From: Murinocardiopsis flavida
GTDB taxonomy: Bacteria > Actinomycetota > Actinomycetes > Streptosporangiales > Streptosporangiaceae
NCBI RefSeq assembly: GCF_003014485.1
Contig: NZ_PYGA01000001.1
Coordinates: 372,001 to 436,000, forward strand
Reading direction: 5' to 3'
Length of the DNA stretch: 64,000 nucleotides
Position 1 is the stretch's first letter. Each line of letters begins with the position of its first letter. Shown piece after piece: positions 33,663 through 42,490 of this stretch. The notes below the pieces were generated by a model. That model was not told the origin of the DNA, ran no database searches, and saw only the letters and a program-made list of their open reading frames with translations. The position numbers and the translations under genes were made by a program.

Positions 33663-34955
33663 ATGCTCGATCGGCTGCGGTCGCTGCTGTCCAGCACAGG
33701 CGGGCGCGGATCGTCCCCGGACGACCCACGGACCGCCCCACCGGCGGGGGACGCGCCCGCTCCGCCGCCGACCGCGCGCTCCGCCCGGACGTCGTCCGCG
33801 ACCAGGGTCGACGGCGCACTCGGGGTGGTCGCCACGTGGGCGTTCCGGGTGATCGTCATCGCCGCGGCGCTCTACATCGCCGGCTGGTTGATCCAGCAGA
33901 CGTGGTCGCTCCTGCTGCCGCTGGTGCTCGCGCTGCTGCTGTCGACGATCCTCTGGCCGCTGATGCGGCTGGCGAGCCGCGCGCTGCCACCGAGCTTCGC
34001 GGCGTTCGCGGTGCTGCTCGCCTTCGTCGCGCTCCTCGTCGCGATCGTCTCGCTGCTGGTCCCCCGGGTCGCGGCGGAGGGCGAGGGCCTGGTCGACCAG
34101 CTCTACAAGGCGGCCGACGACCTCCGCAAACTCCTCAGCGGCCCCCCGCTGAACCTCGACGCGGACCGGCTCGCGGAGATGATGGACGGGGCGCTCGGCC
34201 AGCTCCAGCAGCACCAGCAGGCCATCGCGACCGGTGTGCTCAGCGGGGTGAGCTCCCTCGGGACCTTCCTCGTGAACTTCGTGCTCGTGCTCTTCCTGGT
34301 GTTCTTCCTGCTCAAGGATGGCCCCAAGTTCGTGCCGTGGCTGCGCCGGTGGCTGCCCAGCCAGGGCGGTGCGCACGTCGACGCCCTCGCCGGGCGGATC
34401 TGGGCGATGCTGACCGGCTTCATCTGGTCGCAGGCCGCGGTCGCGCTGATCGACGCGGTGGTCATCGGCATCGGGCTGTGGGTCCTCGACGTCCCGTTCG
34501 CGTTCCCGCTCGCCGTGGTGATCTTCTTCGCCTCGTTCATCCCCATCATCGGCGCGATCGCGACCGGTGTCCTCGCCGTCGCGGTCGCACTCGTGGACCA
34601 GGGGGTCTGGGTCGCGCTGGCGGTGCTGGCCATCGTGCTGGTCGTCCAGCAACTGGAGGGCAACCTGCTCCAGCCGTTCCTGGTCGGCAGGGCGCTTTCG
34701 CTGCACCCCGCCGTCGTCCTCGGCGCGGTGACCATCGGCGGCACGGTCTTCGGCATCGTCGGGGCGTTCCTCGCCGTACCGGTCGCGGGCGCCGGGGTGA
34801 CCGTCCTGCGCTACGCGCGTGAACGGGCCGTCGAACCGGAACCCGCCGCCGCGGACGGGCCGGTGACCACCGCCGGGGCGGCGCCCGAGGAGGCGTCGGA
34901 CGAGGCGGCCGCCGCCTCCGACACCCCCGCCCAGGGGCCCGAGGCGCGGGACTGA
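33663..34955 (+). CDS. AI-2E family membrane protein
   Basis: A 430-residue membrane protein of the AI-2E (YdiK/PerM/TqsA) family. After a Pro/Ser-rich cytoplasmic N-terminus (1-50) come about seven or eight helices: WSLLLPLVLALLLSTILWPL, FAVLLAFVALLVAIVSLLVP, NFVLVLFLVFFLLKDGPKF, VVIFFASFIPIIGAIATG and VQQLEGNLLQPFLVGRALSL, which is the family hallmark. The tail is acidic and Ala-rich. Family members are proposed exporters or ion antiporters; substrate unknown. The next gene is convergent, with a short GGGGG/CCCCC hairpin in the 31-bp gap. Confidence 0.87.
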   Translation: MLDRLRSLLSSTGGRGSSPDDPRTAPPAGDAPAPPPTARSARTSSATRVDGALGVVATWAFRVIVIAAALYIAGWLIQQTWSLLLPLVLALLLSTILWPLMRLASRALPPSFAAFAVLLAFVALLVAIVSLLVPRVAAEGEGLVDQLYKAADDLRKLLSGPPLNLDADRLAEMMDGALGQLQQHQQAIATGVLSGVSSLGTFLVNFVLVLFLVFFLLKDGPKFVPWLRRWLPSQGGAHVDALAGRIWAMLTGFIWSQAAVALIDAVVIGIGLWVLDVPFAFPLAVVIFFASFIPIIGAIATGVLAVAVALVDQGVWVALAVLAIVLVVQQLEGNLLQPFLVGRALSLHPAVVLGAVTIGGTVFGIVGAFLAVPVAGAGVTVLRYARERAVEPEPAAADGPVTTAGAAPEEASDEAAAASDTPAQGPEARD

Positions 34956-34986
34956 GCGGGCCGGGGGCGCAGGTCCCCCTCGCCTG

Positions 34987-35355
34987 CTATGCCTCGGCGT
35001 CGAACCGCGCCCGTGCGCGCTCGACGTCGGGCATGGTGGCGGTGGTCCAGTCCAGCAGCGCGTCGATGAGGTCCTGGAGCGTCTTTCCGAGCGGCGCGAT
35101 GCGGTACTCGACCGCGACGGGCCGCGTGCTCGTGACGACGCGCTCGACCATCCCGTTGCGCTCCAGGCGCCGCAGCGCCGCCGTGAGCGACTTCTGCGTC
35201 ACGCCGGGGATGGCCCGGCGCAGCTCGTTGAACCGGGTGGGCCGCTCGCACAGCTCTTCGAGCACCTGAAGCGACCACTTGTCGAGGACCTGGTCGAGCA
35301 GCTCGCGGTGCGGAGCGGTGATCTGGGAGCGGTCGGCGGGGGCGGTTTCCGGCAT
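34987..35355 (-). CDS. HxlR-family regulator
   Basis: A 122-residue winged-helix HxlR protein: LDQVLDKWSLQVLEELCERP, FNELRRAIPGVTQKSLTAAL, RRLERNGMVERVV and VEYRIAPLGKTLQDLIDALL. HxlR regulators often sense reactive carbonyls or electrophiles through a Cys; the usual N-terminal Cys is absent here and the single Cys is in ELCERP. It is divergent from a RidA-family gene across an 80-bp region with two palindromes, a standard autoregulated pair. Confidence 0.87.
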   Translation of the reverse strand: MPETAPADRSQITAPHRELLDQVLDKWSLQVLEELCERPTRFNELRRAIPGVTQKSLTAALRRLERNGMVERVVTSTRPVAVEYRIAPLGKTLQDLIDALLDWTTATMPDVERARARFDAEA

Positions 35356-35369
35356 GACACCTGGTCTCG

Positions 35370-35400
35370 TTGAAGTTCCCTTTCAATACCAGGTATACCT
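35370..35400. promoter_or_regulatory. HxlR operator candidates
   Basis: AGGTATACCT (35391-35400) is a perfect 10-bp palindrome. TTGAA/TTCAA (35370-35386) is a second inverted repeat. Both lie between the divergent HxlR and RidA genes. The AT content matches a promoter. Confidence 0.5.
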
Positions 35401-35435
35401 CGGATACCAGTCCATCGACAAGCAAAGGACGCTCC

Positions 35436-35846
35436 GTGACCGTGCAACTGCTGTCTCCCGAGGGCATGTTCCAGCCCGTCCCCTACCACCACGTCTCGAT
35501 CGGCACGGGCTCCCGCCAGGTGCACGTGGCCGGCCAGATCGCGCGCGACGCCGAAGGGAACCCCGTCGCAACGGGCGACCTCACCGGGCAGGTCGCGCAG
35601 GCCCTGCGCAACACCGCGCGCGGCCTGGCCGGCGCCGGGGCGGACTTCTCCGACGTCGTGCGCCTCAGGTTCTTCGTCACGGGCTGGCGCCCCGAGAAGA
35701 TGGCCGGCTTCATGGCCGGCATCGAACGCGTCACCGGCGAACTCGGCATCCCGCAGCCCTTGCCGCCGGTGTCGCTCATCGGCATCGACTACCTGTTCGA
35801 GCCCGACGTGCTCGTCGAGGTCGAGGCGTTCGCCGTCCTCGACTAG
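35436..35846 (+). CDS. RidA/YjgF-family protein
   Basis: A 136-residue RidA-family protein (QVHVAGQIARDAEGNPV, DLTGQVAQALRNTARGLAGA, VVRLRFFVTGW, LPPVSLIGIDYLFEPDVLVE). RidA proteins deaminate reactive enamines/imines or act in related pathways. The usual catalytic Arg position near the C-terminal strand is not clearly present (VSLIGIDYLF where many have a conserved Arg), so this may be a non-RidA subfamily member. GTG 35436 follows AAAGGAC with 5-nt spacing. Divergent from and probably controlled by the HxlR gene. Confidence 0.83.
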   Translation: MTVQLLSPEGMFQPVPYHHVSIGTGSRQVHVAGQIARDAEGNPVATGDLTGQVAQALRNTARGLAGAGADFSDVVRLRFFVTGWRPEKMAGFMAGIERVTGELGIPQPLPPVSLIGIDYLFEPDVLVEVEAFAVLD

Positions 35847-35913
35847 ACCGCAGGTCGGCCCCTTCTGCGTCTCGCTGCGGGCGCGCGCCGCCGCTGCACC
35901 GACGGCACTGCCG

Positions 35914-37149
35914 TCAGTCGGCCGCGCTCGCGCTGAGACGCGTGATGGGGCGGCCCGCGACGCACACGAGTACCAGGATGACGGCCGCGGTGAGGGCGTA
36001 GGGCAGCCTGAGGGCGTCGCTCTCGGCGAGCCGGCGTTGGGCGAGGCTGACAAGGGCGCCGCCGGCGCCCATCCCGACGGTCGCGAGGCCCCACGACGCC
36101 GTGCCCGCCGCCGCGTTGACCCGGCCGAGCAGATGGGCCGGGACGACGCGCTGGCGCAGCGAGGACGCCGAGACGGTGTAGGCCAGCACGCACGCACTGG
36201 ACACGAAGAGCATGGCCGCGACCACCGGCACCACGGGCGCGGCCGCCATGACGAGGAAGCAGCACCCGGTGGCGGACAGGCTGGCCATGGGGAGCCACCC
36301 GGCCGGCAGGCGCGCGGCGAGCACGCCGCTGACCTGCCCCCCGACGACACCGCCCGCTGCGGCGGCGAGCATGAGCAGGCCGAACTGCGCGGCGTCCAAC
36401 CCCAGCGTCTGCTGGGCGAACAGCACCTGGGTCGCGAGGATCGTCGCGTAGGCGACGTTGAAGGCCATCGTCACCCCCACCAGGCGCCGCAGCAGTGGGG
36501 AGGCCCAGATCGCCGCGACCCCGGCGCCGGCCCGGCGCCACCCGGACTGCCGCTCGCCGGGGTCCGGCGGCTCCCGGCGCTCGCCCTTGTGCAGGCGGGC
36601 CAGCACGACCGCGACCAGCGCGCAGATCCCTGCGCTGCCGAACAGGGCCGGGGCGATCCCGGCGGTCAGCGCGAATCCGCCCACGGGGCGCCCGAGGAAC
36701 TCCTGCGCGGTGATCTCGGCCGTGCGGAACTGCCCGTTGGCGGCCTCCAGGCGTGCGCGCGGGACCAGGTCGGGTATCGCGGTGACGGCGGCGGTGTCGT
36801 AGCACACCTCCGCCAGCCCGAGTGCGAAGGCGGCGGCGAGGAGCACGTCGAGGCGCAGGCCGCCGGTGAGCGCCAGCGCCCCAAGTCCGCCCCACAGCAC
36901 CGCCCGGACGACCGCGGCCGCCGCCATCGTCGGCAAGCGCGGGTGGCGGTCGATCACGGCACCGGCGGGGATCGCGGCGATCAGCCACGGCAGCCGGCCC
37001 GCAGCAGCGACCGCGCCGACCCAGAACGCCTCGTCGGTCACCGTGGTCGCGATCCACGGCAGGGCGATCAGCGCGATGCCGTCGGAGAGGTTCGAGGTGA
37101 ACGACGCACCCCAGAAACGCCAGAACCGCCGCCCCAGACCGGCAGCCAC
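35914..37149 (-). CDS. MFS transporter
   Basis: A 411-residue, 12-helix major facilitator. Landmarks are RFWRFWGASFTSNLSDGIAL at the start, LPWLIAAIPAGAVIDRHPRL (the loop-2 motif), a second-half GLLMLAAAAGGVVGGQVSGV, and SSLRQRVVPAHLLGRVNAAA typical of the enterobactin-exporter (EntS)/MFS_3 group. These are often drug or siderophore exporters. GTG 37149 is chosen because it begins the conserved region and has GGGAGG upstream. It is divergent from the APH-like gene. Confidence 0.83.
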   Translation of the reverse strand: MAAGLGRRFWRFWGASFTSNLSDGIALIALPWIATTVTDEAFWVGAVAAAGRLPWLIAAIPAGAVIDRHPRLPTMAAAAVVRAVLWGGLGALALTGGLRLDVLLAAAFALGLAEVCYDTAAVTAIPDLVPRARLEAANGQFRTAEITAQEFLGRPVGGFALTAGIAPALFGSAGICALVAVVLARLHKGERREPPDPGERQSGWRRAGAGVAAIWASPLLRRLVGVTMAFNVAYATILATQVLFAQQTLGLDAAQFGLLMLAAAAGGVVGGQVSGVLAARLPAGWLPMASLSATGCCFLVMAAAPVVPVVAAMLFVSSACVLAYTVSASSLRQRVVPAHLLGRVNAAAGTASWGLATVGMGAGGALVSLAQRRLAESDALRLPYALTAAVILVLVCVAGRPITRLSASAAD

Positions 37150-37322
37150 CGGGTCCCTCCCTCCCCACGACGCCAGGGCGGCGAAATTACCAAGCGCCGA
37201 CCGTACGCCGCACGCTATTATCCGGGCCGCCCCGCATGCCGCGGGGCCCACGACGTGTGCGCCGTCCCGGCCCGGCATCGCGCGGCCGCCGGGAGCGGCC
37301 CACCTGCCGGCAAAGGAGCTCC

Positions 37323-38312
37323 ATGACCCGGGCGGACGTCATCGCCGTTCTCGACGAGCACTACGACCTGCACGTGCGCGACCTCGAACCGGTCGCGGCC
37401 GGTGCCGACCTCGCGGCCTCGCTGTGGCGGGCGACCGATCGGGACGGCCGGGGGTTCGCGGTCAAATGGACCGGCGGCGGGTCACCGGCCGGCCTGGTCC
37501 TGCCCGCCGCGCTGAGTGCCGTCCGCCCCGGGAGCACCCCCCGCCCGCTGCCGTCGCGGACCGGTGCGCTGTGGGTCGACACCGGCGGGCGGCGCCTGTC
37601 GGTGCTGGAGTGGGTCGCCGGCCCCGGCGCCATGGACGCCGCGCTCGACCGCGACGGCTGGACCGCAATGGGGCGGCTCCTCGCCGCGCTGCACGCCCTC
37701 CCCGTCACCGGCGAACTGCGCCGATCGGTTCCCCGCGAAGGCTTCGACCCGTCCCGGTGGGTCGACCTGTTCGACCGCGTCGACGCGGCGGTCGACCGGC
37801 CCGCCGACGGCGCGGCGCGGCGGCTGGCCGAGGCATGGCGGGAGCGGCGCGCCGACCTGCGCGCACTGCGCGAACACACGGCCGGCCGCGCCGAGGCCCT
37901 GCGCGCGCGGACCGACCTCCCCGGATTCGTCCCGTGCCACGCCGACCCGCACCTCGGCAACGTCATCCGCGCCACGGAGGGCGGCCTCGTCCTGATCGAC
38001 TTCGACGACGCCGTCATCGCACCCCGCGAACGCGACCTGATGTTCGTCATCGGCGGCGGCGTGCTCGCCGACATGCCCGCGACACCCGAGCAGCAAGCCT
38101 GGTTCCTCGACGGCTACGGCCCGCACGACATCGACCGCGACCTGCTCGGCTACTACCGGGGCGTGCGCGTGCTGGAGGACGTCGCCGAACCCGCGTCGGT
38201 CGTCCTCGACCCCGGGAGCACAGCAGACGACCGGACCACGGGCCTCGGCTACGTCACCGACGTCCTGTCGCCCACCGGCCTGCTGGCCCAGGCGCTCGAC
38301 GGCCACTCCTGA
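37323..38312 (+). CDS. APH-family phosphotransferase
   Basis: A 329-residue protein of the aminoglycoside phosphotransferase/choline kinase fold, resembling the APH(9) spectinomycin group. The nucleotide Lys is in GFAVKWTG (Lys48). The catalytic loop is CHADPHLGN (His206, Asp208, Asn213) and the metal Asp lies in LIDFDDA (226-228). AAAGGAG lies 5 nt before ATG 37323. It could be a resistance enzyme or a small-metabolite kinase; sequence alone does not decide. The neighbouring MFS exporter is divergent and could share a resistance role, which is inference only. Confidence 0.8.
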   Translation: MTRADVIAVLDEHYDLHVRDLEPVAAGADLAASLWRATDRDGRGFAVKWTGGGSPAGLVLPAALSAVRPGSTPRPLPSRTGALWVDTGGRRLSVLEWVAGPGAMDAALDRDGWTAMGRLLAALHALPVTGELRRSVPREGFDPSRWVDLFDRVDAAVDRPADGAARRLAEAWRERRADLRALREHTAGRAEALRARTDLPGFVPCHADPHLGNVIRATEGGLVLIDFDDAVIAPRERDLMFVIGGGVLADMPATPEQQAWFLDGYGPHDIDRDLLGYYRGVRVLEDVAEPASVVLDPGSTADDRTTGLGYVTDVLSPTGLLAQALDGHS

Positions 38313-38413
38313 GGGCGCGCGCCCCGCCGGTCCGGCGCGCGCGTAGTATCGGCTGTCCACCAGCGGGAGCCGCGGCGCGGCCGCCGTTGCCGACCGCATC
38401 GGAGGCCATCGCC

Positions 38414-39061
38414 ATGGACCGGTCCAGCAGCGGCCCGAACGACCGGATCCGCCGGCATTGGGACCGGCAGGCGGCGCGCTACGACGCGGCGATGGACCGG
38501 CTGGAGCGGCTCGTCTTCGCCGACGGGCGGAGCTGGGTGTGCTCCCAGGCGTCCGGGCGCACCCTGGAGGTCGCCGTCGGCACCGGCCGCAACCTGCCGC
38601 TGTATCCCCCGGACGTGGAGCTGACCGGCATCGACCTGAGCCCGCGGATGCTCGACATCGCCCGGGAGCGCGCCCGCCGGGACGGCCATGCGGTGGACCT
38701 CCGCGAAGCCGACGCCCAGGACCTCCCCTTCCCCGATGAGCACTTCGACACCGTGGTCAGCACGCTGTCGCTGTGCTCGGTGCTCGACCTCGACGCCACT
38801 GTCGCCGAGATGCGGCGGGTCCTGCGGCCCGGCGGCCGCCTGGTGCTGCTGGACCACGTGCGGCCGAGCGTGGCACCCGTGCGCTGGGCACTGACCGCCG
38901 TGCAGTGGCTGATGAACCGGCTCGATCCGGGCAACGGCGAACAGCTGCTGCGCCGGCCGCTGACAACGGTGCGGGCGCACGGGTTCGCCGTCGAACGGCG
39001 CGAACGCTCCAAGGCCGGCGCGGTCGAACGCCTCGCGGCACGCCGACCCGCCGAGCAGTAG
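38414..39061 (+). CDS. Class I SAM methyltransferase (UbiE-like)
   Basis: A 215-residue class I methyltransferase. Motif I is LEVAVGTGRNLPLYP, followed by GIDLSPRMLDIARERA, DLPFPDEHFDTVVSTLSLCS and the post-motif RPGGRLVLLDHVRP. The arrangement is of the UbiE/COQ5 and phosphatidylethanolamine methyltransferase-like group. Substrate unknown. It follows the APH gene by 101 bp on the same strand and is ended by a strong hairpin at 39079-39108. Confidence 0.85.
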   Translation: MDRSSSGPNDRIRRHWDRQAARYDAAMDRLERLVFADGRSWVCSQASGRTLEVAVGTGRNLPLYPPDVELTGIDLSPRMLDIARERARRDGHAVDLREADAQDLPFPDEHFDTVVSTLSLCSVLDLDATVAEMRRVLRPGGRLVLLDHVRPSVAPVRWALTAVQWLMNRLDPGNGEQLLRRPLTTVRAHGFAVERRERSKAGAVERLAARRPAEQ

Positions 39062-39078
39062 CGGCGGCCTACCCGCCG

Positions 39079-39108
39079 CGGTCCCGCCCGCCGCGGCGGG
39101 CGGGACCG
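39079..39108. terminator. 14-bp inverted repeat, bidirectional terminator
   Basis: CGGTCCCGCCCGCC (39079-39092) and GGCGGGCGGGACCG (39095-39108) are perfect arms with a 2-nt centre. They lie between the convergent methyltransferase and Nramp-like genes. Confidence 0.65.
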
Positions 39109-39130
39109 GACAACGGGGCCGGGCAACCGG

Positions 39131-40534
39131 TCAGAGGTAGCCGCCGATCTGGCTGACGAGCGTGGCGACGGCGAAGAACCCGTAGAACCCGATCGCCAGC
39201 AGGATCCCGACGAGCCGGACGCCCTTCATCCGGACGGCCGTCGGCACGTCCCTGCGGTTCAACCGGACGAGCAGGATCGCGTACGTGAGGGTGACGATCG
39301 AGGCCGCGCAGGTGGAGATGAGCAGCAGCTCGACGGGCTGGTCGATGCCCGAGAGCAGGATCAGCGAGCCCAGCAGCACCTCGGCCCAGATGACGGCGAG
39401 GTAGAGCTTGCCCTCGGTCCAGAACGCCGAATCCTCCAGGTAGTTGCGTTTGACGAAGTCGCTGATCACCCGGCCGATGATGTCGAGGAGGCCGAGGGCC
39501 GCCGCCCACAGGGAGACGGTGGCGACGGCGAAGAACAGGATCTCCATCCAGTCCCCCACCCGCGCGCCGAGGAGGTCGCCCTGGATGCGCAGGAACTCGG
39601 GGCTGTTCTCGACGTCGTCGCGCCCGAAGAGCGTCTCGTAGGCCAGCAGGCACATCAGTCCGATGGTGACCATGCAGACCAGGAAGAACGAGACGAAGTG
39701 CTCAAGGTTCGCCCGGCGCCACCACACCTTCCACCGTGCGAGGTTCCGCTCGTCCTGCGGGAAGGTGTACAGGTCCGCACCGGTGGGCTCGGTGCGCCCG
39801 GTGATCGGCGAGACCAGCACCGGGACGTGGGCGCCCATGCCGTAGCCCTTGTCCCTGATCCAGTTGCTGAGGACCAGGTTGTGCACGCCGCCGGCGCCGG
39901 CGGCGCCGATCGCGCTCAGCATGAGCACGAACGGCACCTGCCCGGGGACCTGCGCGAAGTCGGTGACCGTGTGCGTCCCTGCGGCCGACCACGACTGCCA
40001 GGTGATGACGGCCACGACGATGACGGCGAGGAAGAAGAGCGTGAGCCCGACCTTGAGCAGCTCGACCTTCTCCACCGTCCGGTACACGACCGGTGACGCC
40101 GTGAGCAGGATGCCGATCACGAACAGCGAGCCGATCGTGATCCACAGGACGTTCCCGCCGCCGATCGCGAACGTGAAGACCGTCGCCGCGCTGCTGGCCC
40201 AGCCCGGCCAGACGTACTGGAACGCCCCCGCCGCGCAGATGAGGATGCCCCAGCCCTTCCACCACCGGGAGAACCCCGCGACGACCGTCTGGCCGGTGGC
40301 GAGCGTGTACCGCTCGATCTCCATGTTGATCACGGATTGGAACATCACGGTGACGATGGCGAGCCAGAAGAGGCCGAACCCGGCGATGGAGGTGATGTAG
40401 GGCCAGAGGATGATCTCGCCCGCTGCCAGTCCGATCCCGGCGGCGACGACACCGGGGCCGATCATCGAACGCAGGGGTACGGGCTCCGGCAGGTCGCGCG
40501 TCAACGGGGCTGTTCGCCGCTCGGTGGTGGACAT
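39131..40534 (-). CDS. Nramp-fold transporter lacking metal motifs
   Basis: A 467-residue, 11-12-helix protein of the Nramp family (GPGVVAAGIGLAAGEIILWP, FQSVINMEIERYTLATGQTV, VHNLVLSNWIRDKGYG, EILFFAVATVSLWAAALGLL). Both canonical metal sites are changed: helix 1 DPGN reads GPGV, and helix 6 MPHN reads GVHN, so the Asp, Asn and Met ligands are lost. Transport of Mn/Fe is therefore unlikely. It is the last gene of an operon with QsuD-like and QuiC-like enzymes, which suggests uptake of quinate, shikimate or a related organic acid. That substrate is inference. ATG 40534 has GGGAG 5 nt upstream. Confidence 0.8.
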   Translation of the reverse strand: MSTTERRTAPLTRDLPEPVPLRSMIGPGVVAAGIGLAAGEIILWPYITSIAGFGLFWLAIVTVMFQSVINMEIERYTLATGQTVVAGFSRWWKGWGILICAAGAFQYVWPGWASSAATVFTFAIGGGNVLWITIGSLFVIGILLTASPVVYRTVEKVELLKVGLTLFFLAVIVVAVITWQSWSAAGTHTVTDFAQVPGQVPFVLMLSAIGAAGAGGVHNLVLSNWIRDKGYGMGAHVPVLVSPITGRTEPTGADLYTFPQDERNLARWKVWWRRANLEHFVSFFLVCMVTIGLMCLLAYETLFGRDDVENSPEFLRIQGDLLGARVGDWMEILFFAVATVSLWAAALGLLDIIGRVISDFVKRNYLEDSAFWTEGKLYLAVIWAEVLLGSLILLSGIDQPVELLLISTCAASIVTLTYAILLVRLNRRDVPTAVRMKGVRLVGILLAIGFYGFFAVATLVSQIGGYL

Positions 40535-40617
40535 GGGGGCTCCCGGGGTGGGAATGGGCGGACGGGGCGGCACCTCGGGACCAAGCGGTGGCGGGTGCGC
40601 CTGCGGACCCCGCGGGG

Positions 40618-42471
40618 TCAGGGTGTGCTGTCGTGCGCCTGCTGGGCGGCCCGGCGGACCGGTGTGTTCGCCGCCCCGAAACCGGCGTAGCGGTCGATGC
40701 GCTGCACGAGCTCGATGAACACGCGGCCCACGGCGAGCGTGTAGCAGTGCAGGAACGCGCCGTTCTCGTCCCGGTCGTAGAGCAGGCCGAGGTCGCGCAG
40801 CTCGCGGCTGAGCGCGGGCGGCAGGTCGTGGCGTGCGTCGGCGTCGTCGTAGTAGTTGTCGGGGATGGGCAGGAAGGCCGCGCCGTTCTCGCGCGCGCTG
40901 CGCACGTCGGCGGCGATGTCGTCGGATCGCAGCGCGATGTGCTGGAGCCGCAGGTGCGGCCCTGCCGCGTGCTCGCCGACGTTCTCGATGCTCAGCGCGA
41001 GGCGGACGCCGCCGTCCTCGCTCTCCATGGCGCGGCTGCGCACGAGCCCGAACGGGTCCGCGAGCTCCAGGCTCTCGCTGGGGCGCAGGCCCAGGACACT
41101 GCGGTAGAACAGCGCCGCCTCGTCGTAGTGGTGCGGCGGCTGGGTCAGGCCCAGGTGGTCGATCCGCAGCGGCCCCGCCGCTGTCGGGGCGTCGGCGGGG
41201 GCGAAGTCGCCGGTCCAGGACGGCGCGTCCGCGTGCCCGGTCCGGCAGAAGAAGACCTGGGTGCCGTCGGGCGCCGCGACGGCGTCGAGCGGGGCCTCGT
41301 CCGCCTCCTTCGCCCGGGGCAGGACCGGGGCGAGCAGCGCTTCGGCGCGCGCGACCGCCTCGGTCGGCGCCGCGGTCTCAAGTCCGATGGCCGTGACCTC
41401 CGCAGCGGCGCCGGACTCCCCTGCCGCCGCGTTGAGGAGGACGCGGGCCTGGCCCCGCTCCCAGAGGGCGACCGGCTTGGAGGCGTGGGTCCCGGTGCGG
41501 GCGAATCCCAGCGCGGTGAGCAGCGCGGCGACGCGCTCGCCGCCGACCGGGGAGACGGCCACTTCCGCGAACGCGAACCCGGTGGCGGGCACCGGCGGGG
41601 GCGGGACGCGCAGGTCCACCGGCGCGGCGGCGCCGCGCGTGCGGGGCGCGGCGGACGGCAGGCCGGCGGTCTGCTCCTGGAGCGCGATGAGGGACCGCAT
41701 CGCGTCGACGGCGGCGCGTTCGGGCTCGGTGCGCCGGTACACGTCGTTGAAGACCTCCAGCGACGCGGGCCCGGTGTAGCCGGCGCGCAGGGCCGCCGCG
41801 AGGACCCCGGCCACGTCGAGCCCGCCCTGGCCGGGGAAGCACCGGTAGTGCCGGCTCCATTGCAGGACGTCCATCGCCAGGAGCGGGGCGTCGGCCAGTT
41901 GCAGGAAGAAGATCCGGTCGCCGGGGATGGACTCGATGGCGGCGGGGTCGGCCCCGCGCGAGAGGATGTGGAAGCTGTCGAGGCAGGTGCCGAGCGCCGG
42001 GTGGTCGGCTGCGCGCACGATGCGCCAGGCGTGGTAGTAGTCGCTGACGTTGCGCCCCCAGGCGAGCGCCTCGTAGGCGACGCGGATCCCGTGCTCGGCG
42101 GCGAGCCCGGCGAGCCGGTGGAGCTGCTCGGCGGCGAGCGCGTCGTCGTCGACGGACCACGCCGCGGTGTTGGAGCACACCAGGACCTGGTCGACACCGA
42201 GGCGCCGCATCAGCGCGAACTTGTGCCGGGCCCGGCGCAAGCTCTGGTCGAGCCGGGCGGGCGGCGCCGCCTCGAAGTCGCGGAACGGCTGGTATAGGGC
42301 GATGTCGAGGCCGAGGTCGGCGGCGCGGGCCCGGATCTCCTCCGGCGGCGCGGTGGAGGCGACCAGATCGTTCTCGAAGACCTCCACCGCGTCGAAGCCC
42401 GCGGCGGCGATGGCGTCGAGTTTGCGGGTCAGCGGGCCGCTGATGGACACGGTGGCGATTGAGGTGCGCAT
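40618..42471 (-). CDS. QuiC-like 3-dehydroshikimate dehydratase, HPPD fusion
   Basis: A 617-residue two-domain enzyme. Residues 1 to about 270 are a sugar-isomerase-type TIM barrel (KLDAIAAAGFDAVEVFEND, VAYEALAWGRNVSDY, LGTCLDSFHILSRG, FLQLADAP) with the Glu/Asp/His metal sites of 3-dehydroshikimate dehydratases. Residues about 290-617 are an HPPD/glyoxalase-like double domain (RIDHLGLTQPPHHYDEAALF, HLRLQHIALRSDDIAADV, RVFIELVQRI). This fusion is the Pseudomonas QuiC1 type, which converts 3-dehydroshikimate to protocatechuate. AGGAGG precedes ATG 42471, 19 bp after the dehydrogenase gene; 83 bp follow before the transporter. Confidence 0.85.
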   Translation of the reverse strand: MRTSIATVSISGPLTRKLDAIAAAGFDAVEVFENDLVASTAPPEEIRARAADLGLDIALYQPFRDFEAAPPARLDQSLRRARHKFALMRRLGVDQVLVCSNTAAWSVDDDALAAEQLHRLAGLAAEHGIRVAYEALAWGRNVSDYYHAWRIVRAADHPALGTCLDSFHILSRGADPAAIESIPGDRIFFLQLADAPLLAMDVLQWSRHYRCFPGQGGLDVAGVLAAALRAGYTGPASLEVFNDVYRRTEPERAAVDAMRSLIALQEQTAGLPSAAPRTRGAAAPVDLRVPPPPVPATGFAFAEVAVSPVGGERVAALLTALGFARTGTHASKPVALWERGQARVLLNAAAGESGAAAEVTAIGLETAAPTEAVARAEALLAPVLPRAKEADEAPLDAVAAPDGTQVFFCRTGHADAPSWTGDFAPADAPTAAGPLRIDHLGLTQPPHHYDEAALFYRSVLGLRPSESLELADPFGLVRSRAMESEDGGVRLALSIENVGEHAAGPHLRLQHIALRSDDIAADVRSARENGAAFLPIPDNYYDDADARHDLPPALSRELRDLGLLYDRDENGAFLHCYTLAVGRVFIELVQRIDRYAGFGAANTPVRRAAQQAHDSTP

Positions 42472-42490
42472 GTCGGCCTCCTGCTGCGGC

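Noticed and set aside
37323-38312. The APH-like gene considered a definite spectinomycin resistance gene.
   Set aside because: Only the general kinase motifs are visible; substrate specificity cannot be read from them.
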